Source: Shinella sp. PSBB067 (lineage in GTDB: Bacteria > Pseudomonadota > Alphaproteobacteria > Rhizobiales > Rhizobiaceae). Taken from it: a stretch of DNA of 64,000 bases. Numbering within the stretch: the first letter of the stretch is position 1; every line of letters starts with the position of its first letter. The position numbers and the translations under genes are program-made. Location of the stretch: contig NZ_CP069303.1 of assembly GCF_016839145.1 (NCBI RefSeq), forward strand, positions 1,860,001 to 1,924,000, written 5' to 3'. The notes under the pieces were generated by a model, which did no database searches, was not told the origin of the DNA, and saw only the letters and a program-made list of their open reading frames with translations. Positions 18,289 to 25,511 of the stretch are shown piece after piece.

Positions 18289-19445
18289 CAGCCCCCACCG
18301 CCATTACCGGAGCCCGGATCTTCGACGGCGATCTGTGGCATGACGGCAGCGCGCTCCTGATCGAGGATGGCAAGGTCGCCGCCATCGCCGCGCTGCGCGA
18401 CGTGCCGGCCGGGGCCCGGATCGTGCCGATGGACGGGCTTTCGCTCGTGCCCGGCTTCATCGATATCCAGGTCAATGGCGGCGGCGGCGTGCTGCTCAAC
18501 GAGCAGCCCGATGTCGAGGGCATCCGCACCATCTGCGCGGCACACGCCCGCTTCGGCACCACCGCGCTGCTGCCGACGCTCATCACCGACAGCCGCGAGG
18601 TGACGGCGACCACCATCGCCGCCGGCCTTGCGGCGTGCGAGGCCCGCGTGCCCGGCTTCCTCGGCCTCCATCTGGAAGGCCCGCACCTTTCCGTCGCCCG
18701 CAAGGGCGCCCATGACCCCGCCTTCATCCGGCCGATGGAACAGGCCGATCTCGACCGCATCGTCGCGGCCCGCCGGGGCCTCGACGTGCTGCTGACGACG
18801 CTGGCGCCGGAAAATGCCACCAACGACCAGATCGCCGCGCTCCACGCGGCCGGTGTCACCGTCAGCCTCGGCCATTCCGACAGCGGCTATGAGACCGCGG
18901 CGGCGGCCGTGGAAGCGGGCGCGCGCATGATGACCCATCTCTTCAACGCCATGAGCCAGCTCGGCAACCGCGAGCCCGGCATGGTCGGTGCGGCGCTCGA
19001 TCTCGGCCATCTCAATGCCGGGCTGATCGCCGATGGCTACCACGTCCACCCCGTCTCCATCGGCGCGGCGCTCAGGGCAAAGCGCGGCCCCGGCCGCATC
19101 TTCCTCGTCACCGACGCCATGTCGCCCATCGGCACGGACATGACGAGCTTCTTCCTCAACGGCCGCGAGATCTTCCGCGAGGGCGGCCGCCTGACGCTCG
19201 CCGACGGCACGCTCGCCGGCGCCGACATCGATATGGCCTCCTGCGTGCGCTACATGCGCGACACCGTGGGCGTCGAGCTCGAGGAAGCCCTGCGCATGGC
19301 TTCGCTCTACCCGGCCGAGGCGATCGGCATGACCGGCCGCAAGGGCCGCCTGACCCATCGCCATGATGCCGATTTCGCCGTCATCGACGGCGGCGTGAAC
19401 GTCGTCTCGACCTGGATCGGCGGCACGCCGGTCTTCACCGCCTGA
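18285..19445 (+). CDS. nagA: N-acetylglucosamine-6-phosphate deacetylase
   Basis: 386 residues, the normal length. Amidohydrolase fold with metal and active-site motifs GLHLEGPHLS (about 126-135), LGHSDSGYE (about 196-204), MTHLFNAMSQ (about 217-226) and the catalytic Asp in LVTDAMSPIG (about 274-283). It removes acetate from GlcNAc-6-P, producing the substrate of the deaminase encoded just upstream. The start overlaps the upstream stop as ATGA. Confidence 0.92.
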   Translation: MTAPTAITGARIFDGDLWHDGSALLIEDGKVAAIAALRDVPAGARIVPMDGLSLVPGFIDIQVNGGGGVLLNEQPDVEGIRTICAAHARFGTTALLPTLITDSREVTATTIAAGLAACEARVPGFLGLHLEGPHLSVARKGAHDPAFIRPMEQADLDRIVAARRGLDVLLTTLAPENATNDQIAALHAAGVTVSLGHSDSGYETAAAAVEAGARMMTHLFNAMSQLGNREPGMVGAALDLGHLNAGLIADGYHVHPVSIGAALRAKRGPGRIFLVTDAMSPIGTDMTSFFLNGREIFREGGRLTLADGTLAGADIDMASCVRYMRDTVGVELEEALRMASLYPAEAIGMTGRKGRLTHRHDADFAVIDGGVNVVSTWIGGTPVFTA

Positions 19446-19532
19446 CGGCGGAGCCTTGCCGCTCTCCTTGCGGAGGGCGGCGGAATCGGCTCTACCCGAG
19501 CCCACAGGATGCGATTTGTCCGGGAGCGGCAC

Positions 19533-20588
19533 ATGCAATTGATCTTCGACGGCCACAACGATGTTCTCCTGCGCCTCTGGGAGCACGCACGGGGTGGAGC
19601 CGATCCCGTCGCCGAGTTCCTCGACGGCACCGACAAGGGCCATATCGACGCCCCGCGCGCGCTGAAGGGCGGCCTTGCCGGCGGCTTCTGCGCGATATTC
19701 ATCCCGCCGGACGAGGACTATCCGGCCCGCGAGGTCGATGAGAAAGGCCACTACGACATCCCGATGGTCGGCCCGCTGGAACAGCCCGCGGCCCTCAACA
19801 CCGCCCTCGAAATGGCCGCCATCGCCTTCCGGCTGGAGCGCGCCGGCGCGCTGTCGATCTGCCGGACCACGGCGGACATCCGCGCGGCGATGGACGCGCG
19901 CCGCTTCGCCGCGGTGCTGCATATCGAAGGCTGCGAGCCGATCGCCGAGAACCTCTCGACCATCGAAACGCTCTATGCCGCGGGCCTGCGCTCGCTCGGC
20001 CCGGTCTGGAGCCGGCACAACCGCTTCGGCCATGGCGTGCCCTTCGCCTTCCCCTCCTCGCCCGATACGGCCCCAGGCCTCACCGCGACCGGCGTGGAGC
20101 TGGTGAAGGAATGCGACCGCCTCGGCATCATGATCGACCTTGCCCACATCACGGAACAAGGCTTCTGGGACGTGGCGCGCGAAAGCACCCAGCCCCTCGT
20201 CGCCACCCATTCCAACGCCCACGCGCTCACCCCCATCTCGCGCAACCTCACCGATCGCCAGCTCGACGCGATCCGCGAGCGCAAGGGCATCGCCGGCCTC
20301 AACTATGCGACCACCATGCTGCGCGCCGACGGCATGGAGGATGCCGACACGCCGCTTTCCGACATGGTGCGCCATATCGACCACATGGTGGAGCGCATGG
20401 GCATCGACTGCGTGGCGCTCGGCTCGGACTTCGACGGCGCAACGGTTCCTGCCGCCATCGGCGATGCCGCCGGCAACCAGGCGCTGGTCGAGGCGCTGCG
20501 TGCGGCGGGCTACGGCGAGGACGATCTAGCAAAGCTCTGCCGCGAGAACTGGCTGCGGCTTCTGAAAACCGTCTGGCACGAAGCCTGA
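19533..20588 (+). CDS. M19 family (renal dipeptidase-type) dipeptidase
   Basis: 351 residues from ATG 19533, chosen because GGGAG lies seven bases upstream; an in-frame ATG at 19509 lacks a spaced ribosome site. Zinc-site motifs: FDGHNDVLL (about 4-12), the bridging Glu in LHIEGCEPI (about 129-137), and IDLAHI, ATHSNAHAL and LGSDFDG further on. M19 enzymes cleave dipeptides, often with a D-residue at the C-terminal side. In this operon it could split the L-/D-amino-acid dipeptides released from muropeptides; that is inference. Confidence 0.85.
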   Translation: MQLIFDGHNDVLLRLWEHARGGADPVAEFLDGTDKGHIDAPRALKGGLAGGFCAIFIPPDEDYPAREVDEKGHYDIPMVGPLEQPAALNTALEMAAIAFRLERAGALSICRTTADIRAAMDARRFAAVLHIEGCEPIAENLSTIETLYAAGLRSLGPVWSRHNRFGHGVPFAFPSSPDTAPGLTATGVELVKECDRLGIMIDLAHITEQGFWDVARESTQPLVATHSNAHALTPISRNLTDRQLDAIRERKGIAGLNYATTMLRADGMEDADTPLSDMVRHIDHMVERMGIDCVALGSDFDGATVPAAIGDAAGNQALVEALRAAGYGEDDLAKLCRENWLRLLKTVWHEA

Positions 20589-20609
20589 CGAACAACACGG
20601 ACCCACGAC

Positions 20610-21356
20610 ATGACCAAGCCCCTCATCGAACTCTGCGTCGAAGGCATCGACGGTTTCCTAGCAGCCCAGGAGGCCGGCGCCGACCGGGTGGAACTCTGCG
20701 CGAGCCTGATGGAGGGCGGCCTGACGCCGAGCCTCGCCACGATCCGCGCCGCCGTGAAGGCCGCTCGCATTCCCGTCCACGTCATCATCCGCCCGCGCGG
20801 CGGCGACTTCCTCTATTCGCAGGCGGAGTTCGAAACCATGGTGGAGGACATCAGGGCGTTGAGGGGCGAAGGCGTCTCCGGCGTCGTCATCGGCTGCCTC
20901 ACGCCGGACGGCCGGATCGATCAAGAACGCACCCGCGCATTGGTCGAGGCCGCGCGGCCGATGTCGGTCACCTGCCACCGCGCCTTCGACATGACGGCGG
21001 ATGCGGGCGAAGCCCTGGAGGCGCTGGTGCGCTGCGGTGTCGACCGCGTGCTGACCTCCGGCCAGCGCGACACCGCCGTCGAAGGCATCGCAATCCTGAA
21101 AAGCGCCGTCGAGCAGGCCGCCGGCCGTATCGTCATCATGGGCTGCGGGGTGCTCGATGCCGAAAACATCCGTGAAGTCCGCGACGCGGCCGGCCTTGCC
21201 GAGATGCATTTCGCCGCGCTCAGGACGGTGCAGAGCGGCATGGTGTTCCGCAACCCGCATGTCGGCATGGGCGGTACGGAGAAAGACCGCGAATACGAAC
21301 TGACGCTGACGGACGGCGACGCGGTGCGAGCGACCATCGCCGCCGCAAAATCCTGA
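20610..21356 (+). CDS. cutC: CutC family protein
   Basis: 248 residues, TIM-barrel CutC family: LCVEGIDGFLAAQEAGADRV at 8-27, IRPRGGDFLYS, and a GLAEMHFAALRT stretch near the C-terminus. It was named for copper tolerance in E. coli, but that role is disputed and the biochemical activity is unknown. It is the last gene of the kinase-gntR-deaminase-nagA-dipeptidase operon, 21 bases after the dipeptidase, so a function linked to amino-sugar use is possible here. Confidence 0.88.
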   Translation: MTKPLIELCVEGIDGFLAAQEAGADRVELCASLMEGGLTPSLATIRAAVKAARIPVHVIIRPRGGDFLYSQAEFETMVEDIRALRGEGVSGVVIGCLTPDGRIDQERTRALVEAARPMSVTCHRAFDMTADAGEALEALVRCGVDRVLTSGQRDTAVEGIAILKSAVEQAAGRIVIMGCGVLDAENIREVRDAAGLAEMHFAALRTVQSGMVFRNPHVGMGGTEKDREYELTLTDGDAVRATIAAAKS

Positions 21357-21419
21357 CGCGGCCATCTTGCAAGCGGCAGGCGTTTGTCCCTACCTGTCAG
21401 GGGAACAAGGAGACCTGCC

Positions 21420-21920
21420 ATGTACACGCCTTCCCCTTCCCGCCTGCGCACCGTCCTCGCCGCCGGCTTCCTAGCGCTTGCCGCCCTGCCCGCGGCCGCC
21501 GAGACGGTCGGCAAGGTCGGCGTCGACTGGATCGGCAACGACATCTATGTCGACGCGCTGACGGACCCCAAGGTCTCCGGCATCACCTGCCACGTCACCT
21601 ATTTCGACCGCAGCGTCATCGACCGGCTGAAGAACGGCAACTGGTTCGAGGATCCCTCCAACAACGCCATCGCCTGCCGCCAGACCGGCCCGATCACCGT
21701 CGGCGATATCGATATGTCGCGTGGCGGCGAGGAGGTCTTCAAGGCGGGCCTGTCGCTGATCTGGAAATCGCTGATCGTCACGCGTGTCTATGACAAGAAG
21801 AACGACACGCTGATCTATCTCGCCCATTCGCGCGAGGTGGTGAACGGCTCGGCGAAGATGTCGATCTCCACCGTGCCGCTCTACGGCGAGAACGTCACCT
21901 GGACGAAGGGCAAGCCATGA
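21420..21920 (+). CDS. creA: CreA family secreted protein
   Basis: 166 residues from ATG 21420 with AAGGAG upstream. Sec signal peptide (about 1-27, ending LPAAAET), then the CreA core, including two cysteines in GITCHVTYFDRSVIDRL and NAIACRQTGPI that could form a disulfide. CreA proteins are periplasmic and of unknown function despite conservation in proteobacteria. A bidirectional terminator follows directly. Confidence 0.88.
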   Translation: MYTPSPSRLRTVLAAGFLALAALPAAAETVGKVGVDWIGNDIYVDALTDPKVSGITCHVTYFDRSVIDRLKNGNWFEDPSNNAIACRQTGPITVGDIDMSRGGEEVFKAGLSLIWKSLIVTRVYDKKNDTLIYLAHSREVVNGSAKMSISTVPLYGENVTWTKGKP

Positions 21921-21924
21921 AAAA

Positions 21925-21952
21925 ACGCCCCGGCAACGATTGTCCGGGGCGT
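21925..21952. terminator. bidirectional rho-independent terminator between creA and the small secreted protein gene
   Basis: The stem is ACGCCCCGG/CCGGGGCGT (9 perfect pairs, 10-base loop). On the minus strand the stem is followed by five T, on the plus strand by CTCTTC. It separates two convergent genes. Confidence 0.8.
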
Positions 21953-21971
21953 CTCTTCAACCACATGGTGC

Positions 21972-22325
21972 TTACTTCACGTAAACGATCTTGCCGCCGT
22001 CGGCCGCCGTCTTGATTTCAACGACGTTCTGGAGCTGGACGTTCTTGGAGGCCAGGATTTCCGTCAGGGCCGGGTCGGACTGAAGCTCGGCCTGGGCCTG
22101 TTCGACAGCCGCCGGGTCGTTGACCTTGTGCGTCAGGCGGTCAAACTCGGCGCGCTGGTCCTGGTCGGCCTCAAGGGTCGAAATCTGGACGACGTTCACC
22201 TTGTCGGCGCTGATCGAGCTGGTGGCCATGGTGTCGGCGCCCATCGTTTCCTGCGCATAGGCGACGCCCGCAACCGGCGACACGGCGAGAAGCGAAGCAA
22301 GGGCGATCGTAACTGTCTTGTTCAT
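21972..22325 (-). CDS. small secreted protein, function unknown, probable general-stress gene
   Basis: 117 residues from ATG 22325, chosen for GGAGA six bases upstream; another ATG lies six bases earlier. Sec signal peptide about 1-25 (ending GVAYA-QE). The mature part is short, acidic and Gln/Asp-rich (LEADQDQRAEFDRL, about 53-66) and ends in GGKIVYVK. I do not recognise the family. It has a perfect EcfG-type promoter (22366-22390), so expression under general stress is predicted. Confidence 0.7.
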   Translation of the reverse strand: MNKTVTIALASLLAVSPVAGVAYAQETMGADTMATSSISADKVNVVQISTLEADQDQRAEFDRLTHKVNDPAAVEQAQAELQSDPALTEILASKNVQLQNVVEIKTAADGGKIVYVK

Positions 22326-22365
22326 AGTCATTCTCCATTGTTTCGTTTGGTAGAAGCATGGAGAA

Positions 22366-22390
22366 AACGGAAGGGGGGCCGTTTGGTTCC
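22366..22390 (-). promoter_or_regulatory. EcfG (general stress sigma factor) promoter
   Basis: On the minus strand GGAAC (22390-22386), 16 bases, CGTT (22369-22366), the exact alphaproteobacterial EcfG/RpoE2 consensus spacing. It stands about 40 bases upstream of the small secreted protein start, giving a leader of about 30 bases. Confidence 0.7.
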
Positions 22391-22435
22391 TCATGAATTC
22401 TCACAAGGACGTGCGGACCCGCCGGAAAGCCGAAT

Positions 22436-22460
22436 GCACCCGCGGGAAACCGGCGGGTGC
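22436..22460 (-). terminator. hairpin downstream of cheW
   Basis: GCACCCGC and GCGGGTGC flank a 9-base loop, about 30 bases after the cheW stop. No T-run follows on the minus strand, so intrinsic termination is weak or rho-assisted. Confidence 0.4.
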
Positions 22461-22488
22461 TCTGGCGGCAATGGCAGCTCTTTCGGCC

Positions 22489-22953
22489 TCAGGCGGCCTG
22501 GGCGAGTTCGTCGGCGATGACGGTGTCGAGGTTGAGGAAGCAGACCATCGACTTTTCCAGCGCCACGATGCCGCGGCAGAAGGCGCGCTGGGCTTCCGGA
22601 ATGATTTCCGGCGCCGGCTGCAGCGCCTCGCTCTTGATGGTCATCATGTCCGAGACCTGCTCGACGAGGAGGCCGACCAGCTTGCCGGCGATGTCGGTGA
22701 CGATGATGGCCGAGCGTTCGGACGGCTCCGTCATCTTCATGCCGAGGCGGCAGGCCATGTCGATGACCGGGATCACCGCACCGCGCAGGTTGATGAGGCC
22801 GAGCACGTAGGGCGGCGTGTGCGGCATCGGCGTCACCGGCGCCCAGCCGCGGATTTCGCGGATCGCCATGATGTCGATGCAGAATTCCTGCTCGCCGAGA
22901 TGGAAGGAGACGATTTCGAGATAGGCGCCGGACTGCTTGATGGCGTTGGACAT
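22489..22953 (-). CDS. cheW: orphan CheW chemotaxis coupling protein
   Basis: 154 residues from ATG 22953 with GAGG eight bases upstream. CheW fold with EIVSFHLGEQEFCIDIMAIR (about 13-32) and VLGLINLRGAVIPVIDMACR (about 50-69), the latter containing the conserved NLRG block that contacts receptors and CheA. No other chemotaxis gene is nearby, so it is an extra CheW outside the main cluster, as is common in rhizobia. It presumably couples a specific receptor to CheA. Confidence 0.9.
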   Translation of the reverse strand: MSNAIKQSGAYLEIVSFHLGEQEFCIDIMAIREIRGWAPVTPMPHTPPYVLGLINLRGAVIPVIDMACRLGMKMTEPSERSAIIVTDIAGKLVGLLVEQVSDMMTIKSEALQPAPEIIPEAQRAFCRGIVALEKSMVCFLNLDTVIADELAQAA

Positions 22954-23217
22954 GGACAAGACCTCTTCCCCGCGGGGAGCGAACCGTTAGAGATGCGCGG
23001 CACGCCCATGGGCATGCGGCGGACATCATGTCCTGAAGCCTTCGAGGCCTGTTGCGCGTTACAGCAAGGTGGCAAAGAGAGATTAAGCAAAGCCTAAGGC
23101 GGCCCTGCCGGAACGCGCATTTCAGCCGCTTCCATCGAACCCGCCGCCCCGCAGGACCTCTTTGCGGGCAAGCCCGCGGCGGTTCCGGAGCCGGCCGCTT
23201 CATGTTATGCTGTGCCC

Positions 23218-23376
23218 ATGCACAGAACCGCCCGCCGATACACCGTCCTTCCCGCCGCGCTGATCGCGCTGGGGCTCGGCGTCATGGCCGCCACCGCGGC
23301 CTTTGCCGGCTGGCTGGAGCACGGCACGGCGATCTTCCTCGCCCTTGCCGAATCCGGCATGTCCTGGTGTTTCTGA
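23218..23376 (+). CDS. 52-aa small membrane or secreted peptide
   Basis: A short frame: basic N-terminus MHRTARRYTVLPAA, a hydrophobic helix or signal (about 9-30), then HGTAIFLALAESGMSWCF. An alternative GTG start is at 23212. The C-terminal SWCF ending with a single Cys resembles small proteins I recall from other rhizobia, but I cannot verify this. It precedes the SCO1-like gene by 125 bases on the same strand and may be in the same transcription unit. Codon use is GC-rich like that of its neighbours. Confidence 0.5.
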   Translation: MHRTARRYTVLPAALIALGLGVMAATAAFAGWLEHGTAIFLALAESGMSWCF

Positions 23377-23501
23377 TCACATTCCCGCGAGCCCACCGCC
23401 TTGCCCCCCGTTGCGGCAATTGGCGCGTTTGCGCGGCCCGGGGCGAAGGACTATGAGATCGGTATGCGGCTCTCGCCGACACAGCCTATCGAAGGACTGC
23501 C

Positions 23502-24101
23502 ATGAAGACTCTTCGCCTCGTACTCTGGATCGCCGTCGCGCTCGTTGCCGGCCTGCTCGGCTGGCTGACGCTGGAAATGACCCGCACGAAGGAGCAGGTG
23601 GCCGGCGGTCCGTTCGGCGTCCCCTTCCAGCTCGTCGCGCAGGACGGCAAGCAAATCACCGAAAAGGCCTTCACCGGCAAGCCGACGGCCCTCTTCTTCG
23701 GCTTCACCCATTGCCCCGAGGTCTGCCCGACCACGCTGTTCGAGTTGAACGGCTGGCTCGACAAGGTCGACCCCGACGGGTCCAAGCTGCAGGCCTACTT
23801 CGTCACCGTCGATCCGGAGCGCGACACGCCCGAGATCATCGGCCAGTATGTCGGCAACGTCTCCAAGCGCATCACCGGCATTTCCGGCCCGCCGGACAAG
23901 GTGCTGGACATGGTCAAGGGCTATCGCGTCTACTATCGCAAGGTGCCGCTCGACGAAGCCGACCCGAATGGCGACTATACGATGGACCACACGGCCTCCG
24001 TGTTCCTGCTCGACGCCAACGGCCGTTTCACCGGCACGATCTCCTACGGCGAGAACCCCGATGTCGCCGAAAAGAAGCTCGCCAATCTGATCAAGGGATA
24101 A
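23502..24101 (+). CDS. SCO1/SenC family copper chaperone
   Basis: 199 residues. One N-terminal membrane anchor (about 5-25), then a thioredoxin-like domain in the periplasm. The copper-binding residues are all present: C71 and C75 in THCPEVCPTTLF and H163 in YTMDHTASVFLL. SCO proteins deliver copper to the CuA site of cytochrome c oxidase or act as thiol reductases. No oxidase genes are adjacent. Confidence 0.9.
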   Translation: MKTLRLVLWIAVALVAGLLGWLTLEMTRTKEQVAGGPFGVPFQLVAQDGKQITEKAFTGKPTALFFGFTHCPEVCPTTLFELNGWLDKVDPDGSKLQAYFVTVDPERDTPEIIGQYVGNVSKRITGISGPPDKVLDMVKGYRVYYRKVPLDEADPNGDYTMDHTASVFLLDANGRFTGTISYGENPDVAEKKLANLIKG

Positions 24102-24179
24102 GCGCGCCCGCGGGCGTTCCACCTTTGCCCTCGGCTTTCGGACATGCTAGGCGGACCTGAAACAACAGGAACCCGACCC

Positions 24180-25061
24180 GTGAGCGAAATCCGCCTCTAC
24201 ATCACCACGACCGAGCGCAGGGCCGAGGCCGCCCTTTCGCTGATGACCGATGCCTTCGAGGAAGAAGGCTACGCCATCGCGACGATGGAGATCGACGAGA
24301 AGAACGACGTCTGGGAAGCCTCCGTCTACATGTTCCGGCCGGAAGAGCCGGAGATCCACGAACGCTTCGCCGCCCTCCTCGCGGCCGATTTCCCGGGTGT
24401 CGAGATCCAGCGCGAGGTGCTTCCCGACATCGACTGGATCGCCAGGTCGCTGGAGGGCCTCAAGCCCGTGCGCGCCGGGCGCTTCGTCGTGCACGGCTCG
24501 CATGACCGCGGCACGGCGCGCGCCGGCGAGATCGCCGTCGAGATCGACGCCGGCCAGGCCTTCGGCACCGGCCACCACGGCACGACGGCGGGCTGCCTGG
24601 AGGTCATCTTCGACGTGATGCGCAAGCGCAGGGTGAAACGCGCGCTCGACCTTGGAACGGGCAGCGGCGTGCTGGCCATCGCCGCGCGCAAGCTCGCTCC
24701 CATCCGCGTCCTGGCGACCGATATAGACCCCGTCGCCATCCGCGTCGCGCGCGAGAACGTGCGCCTCAACGGCATCGCCTCGGGCATCGCGCTGGAAACC
24801 GCGCCGGGCTTCCACTCCACCGCCTTCGGCCGCCACGGCCCGTTCGACCTGGTCATCGCCAACATTCTCGCCCGCCCGCTGATGCGCATGGCCCCGCAAC
24901 TGGCGGCCCGGCTCGCCCCGAACGGCGACGTCATCCTTTCGGGCATCCTTGCCTCGCAGCGCTGGAAGGTGCTGGCCGCCTATAACGGCGCGGGCCTGCG
25001 CCATGTGAAGACCATCTGGCGCGAGGGCTGGGTGACGATCCATCTCGACAACCGCCGCTGA
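24180..25061 (+). CDS. prmA: ribosomal protein L11 methyltransferase
   Basis: 293 residues from GTG 24180, chosen because AGGA precedes it and the protein then starts like family members (SEIRLYITTTERRAEAALSL); an ATG at 24144 has no ribosome site. The N-terminal substrate-recognition domain is followed by a SAM-binding Rossmann fold with AFGTGHHGTTAGCLEVI and LDLGTGSGVLAIAARKL, then the catalytic-region motif LVIANILARPL. It methylates L11 (RplK) of the 50S subunit. Confidence 0.9.
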   Translation: MSEIRLYITTTERRAEAALSLMTDAFEEEGYAIATMEIDEKNDVWEASVYMFRPEEPEIHERFAALLAADFPGVEIQREVLPDIDWIARSLEGLKPVRAGRFVVHGSHDRGTARAGEIAVEIDAGQAFGTGHHGTTAGCLEVIFDVMRKRRVKRALDLGTGSGVLAIAARKLAPIRVLATDIDPVAIRVARENVRLNGIASGIALETAPGFHSTAFGRHGPFDLVIANILARPLMRMAPQLAARLAPNGDVILSGILASQRWKVLAAYNGAGLRHVKTIWREGWVTIHLDNRR

Positions 25062-25098
25062 ATGGCGGCGGCTCGCCTCGCCGCACCGGCATGCAGGC

Positions 25099-25129
25099 AA
25101 AAGAAAAGGCGGTGCCAGAGGCACCGCCT
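25099..25129 (-). terminator. rho-independent terminator of the small RNA
   Basis: AGGCGGTGCC-TCT-GGCACCGCCT on the minus strand (10 perfect pairs, 3-base loop) followed by TTTCTTTT. Strong, and it points leftwards, so it cannot serve prmA, which runs rightwards. Confidence 0.8.
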
Positions 25130-25255
25130 ATGGACCGGCGAACCGGCCTGCCCGCGAGCTTGAGGAGGAGGAGTGCTCAAGCGGGCCTATATGTTCCGAG
25201 CGCCTTCCCGGAGGAGGGAGGAGGAGTGACCGGCAAGACGCCTGATCGGAACACC
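25099..25255 (-). ncRNA. probable cuckoo-type small RNA with two anti-Shine-Dalgarno hairpin loops
   Basis: Read on the minus strand, hairpin 1 (25251-25194) has a long imperfect stem whose loop contains CTCCTCCTCCCTCCTCC, including the nine-base CCTCCTCCC (25224-25216). Hairpin 2 (25186-25150; GCCCGC/GCGGGC and TTGAG/CTCAA stems) displays CTCCTCCTC in its loop. Hairpin 3 (25148-25133) is GGCCGG-TTCG-CCGGTC. A perfect 10-bp terminator with a T-rich tail closes the unit. This layout matches the alphaproteobacterial cuckoo family, where loops carry CCTCCTCCC complementary to Shine-Dalgarno sequences. The 5' end and promoter are not defined. Confidence 0.7.
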
Positions 25256-25511
25256 TAGCTATGTGCGATCCGAAGGACTGGAGGAACTTTCACTTCGTTT
25301 CGCTTGAAGCGCGTTTAAGTTCGCTTCGTTGGCGGTGCTTATAATCCATAGAAAAAATAGAGATAGTCCCTTTTGCGGCATGGGTGCCATGCGCCGGATG
25401 CATACGTCCGGGCCGCCCGCCTGCCTTGCCGACGCACAGGATGCGCGTTTCCCTCGCTGCCGGGATCGGCTAGATTGCCGGCACGATTCATCGCATTACC
25501 GGAAGCCCCTC

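Larger units (their letters stand above)
25062..25511. other. 450-base intergenic region holding a small RNA gene
   Basis: No protein gene is seen. The part 25099-25255 contains the small RNA on the minus strand. On the plus strand a TATAAT box at 25340-25345 could serve the aminopeptidase gene, although no good -35 is 17 bases upstream. Confidence 0.55.

Noticed and set aside
19509..19532. Upstream ATG for the M19 dipeptidase
   Set aside because: There is no properly spaced ribosome site, and the extra residues MRFVRERH lie before the family's usual start; ATG 19533 has GGGAG.
25210..25226. GGAGG-rich plus-strand sequence as ribosome sites of small genes
   Set aside because: No sensible open frame follows; the purine runs are the complement of the pyrimidine loops of the minus-strand small RNA.
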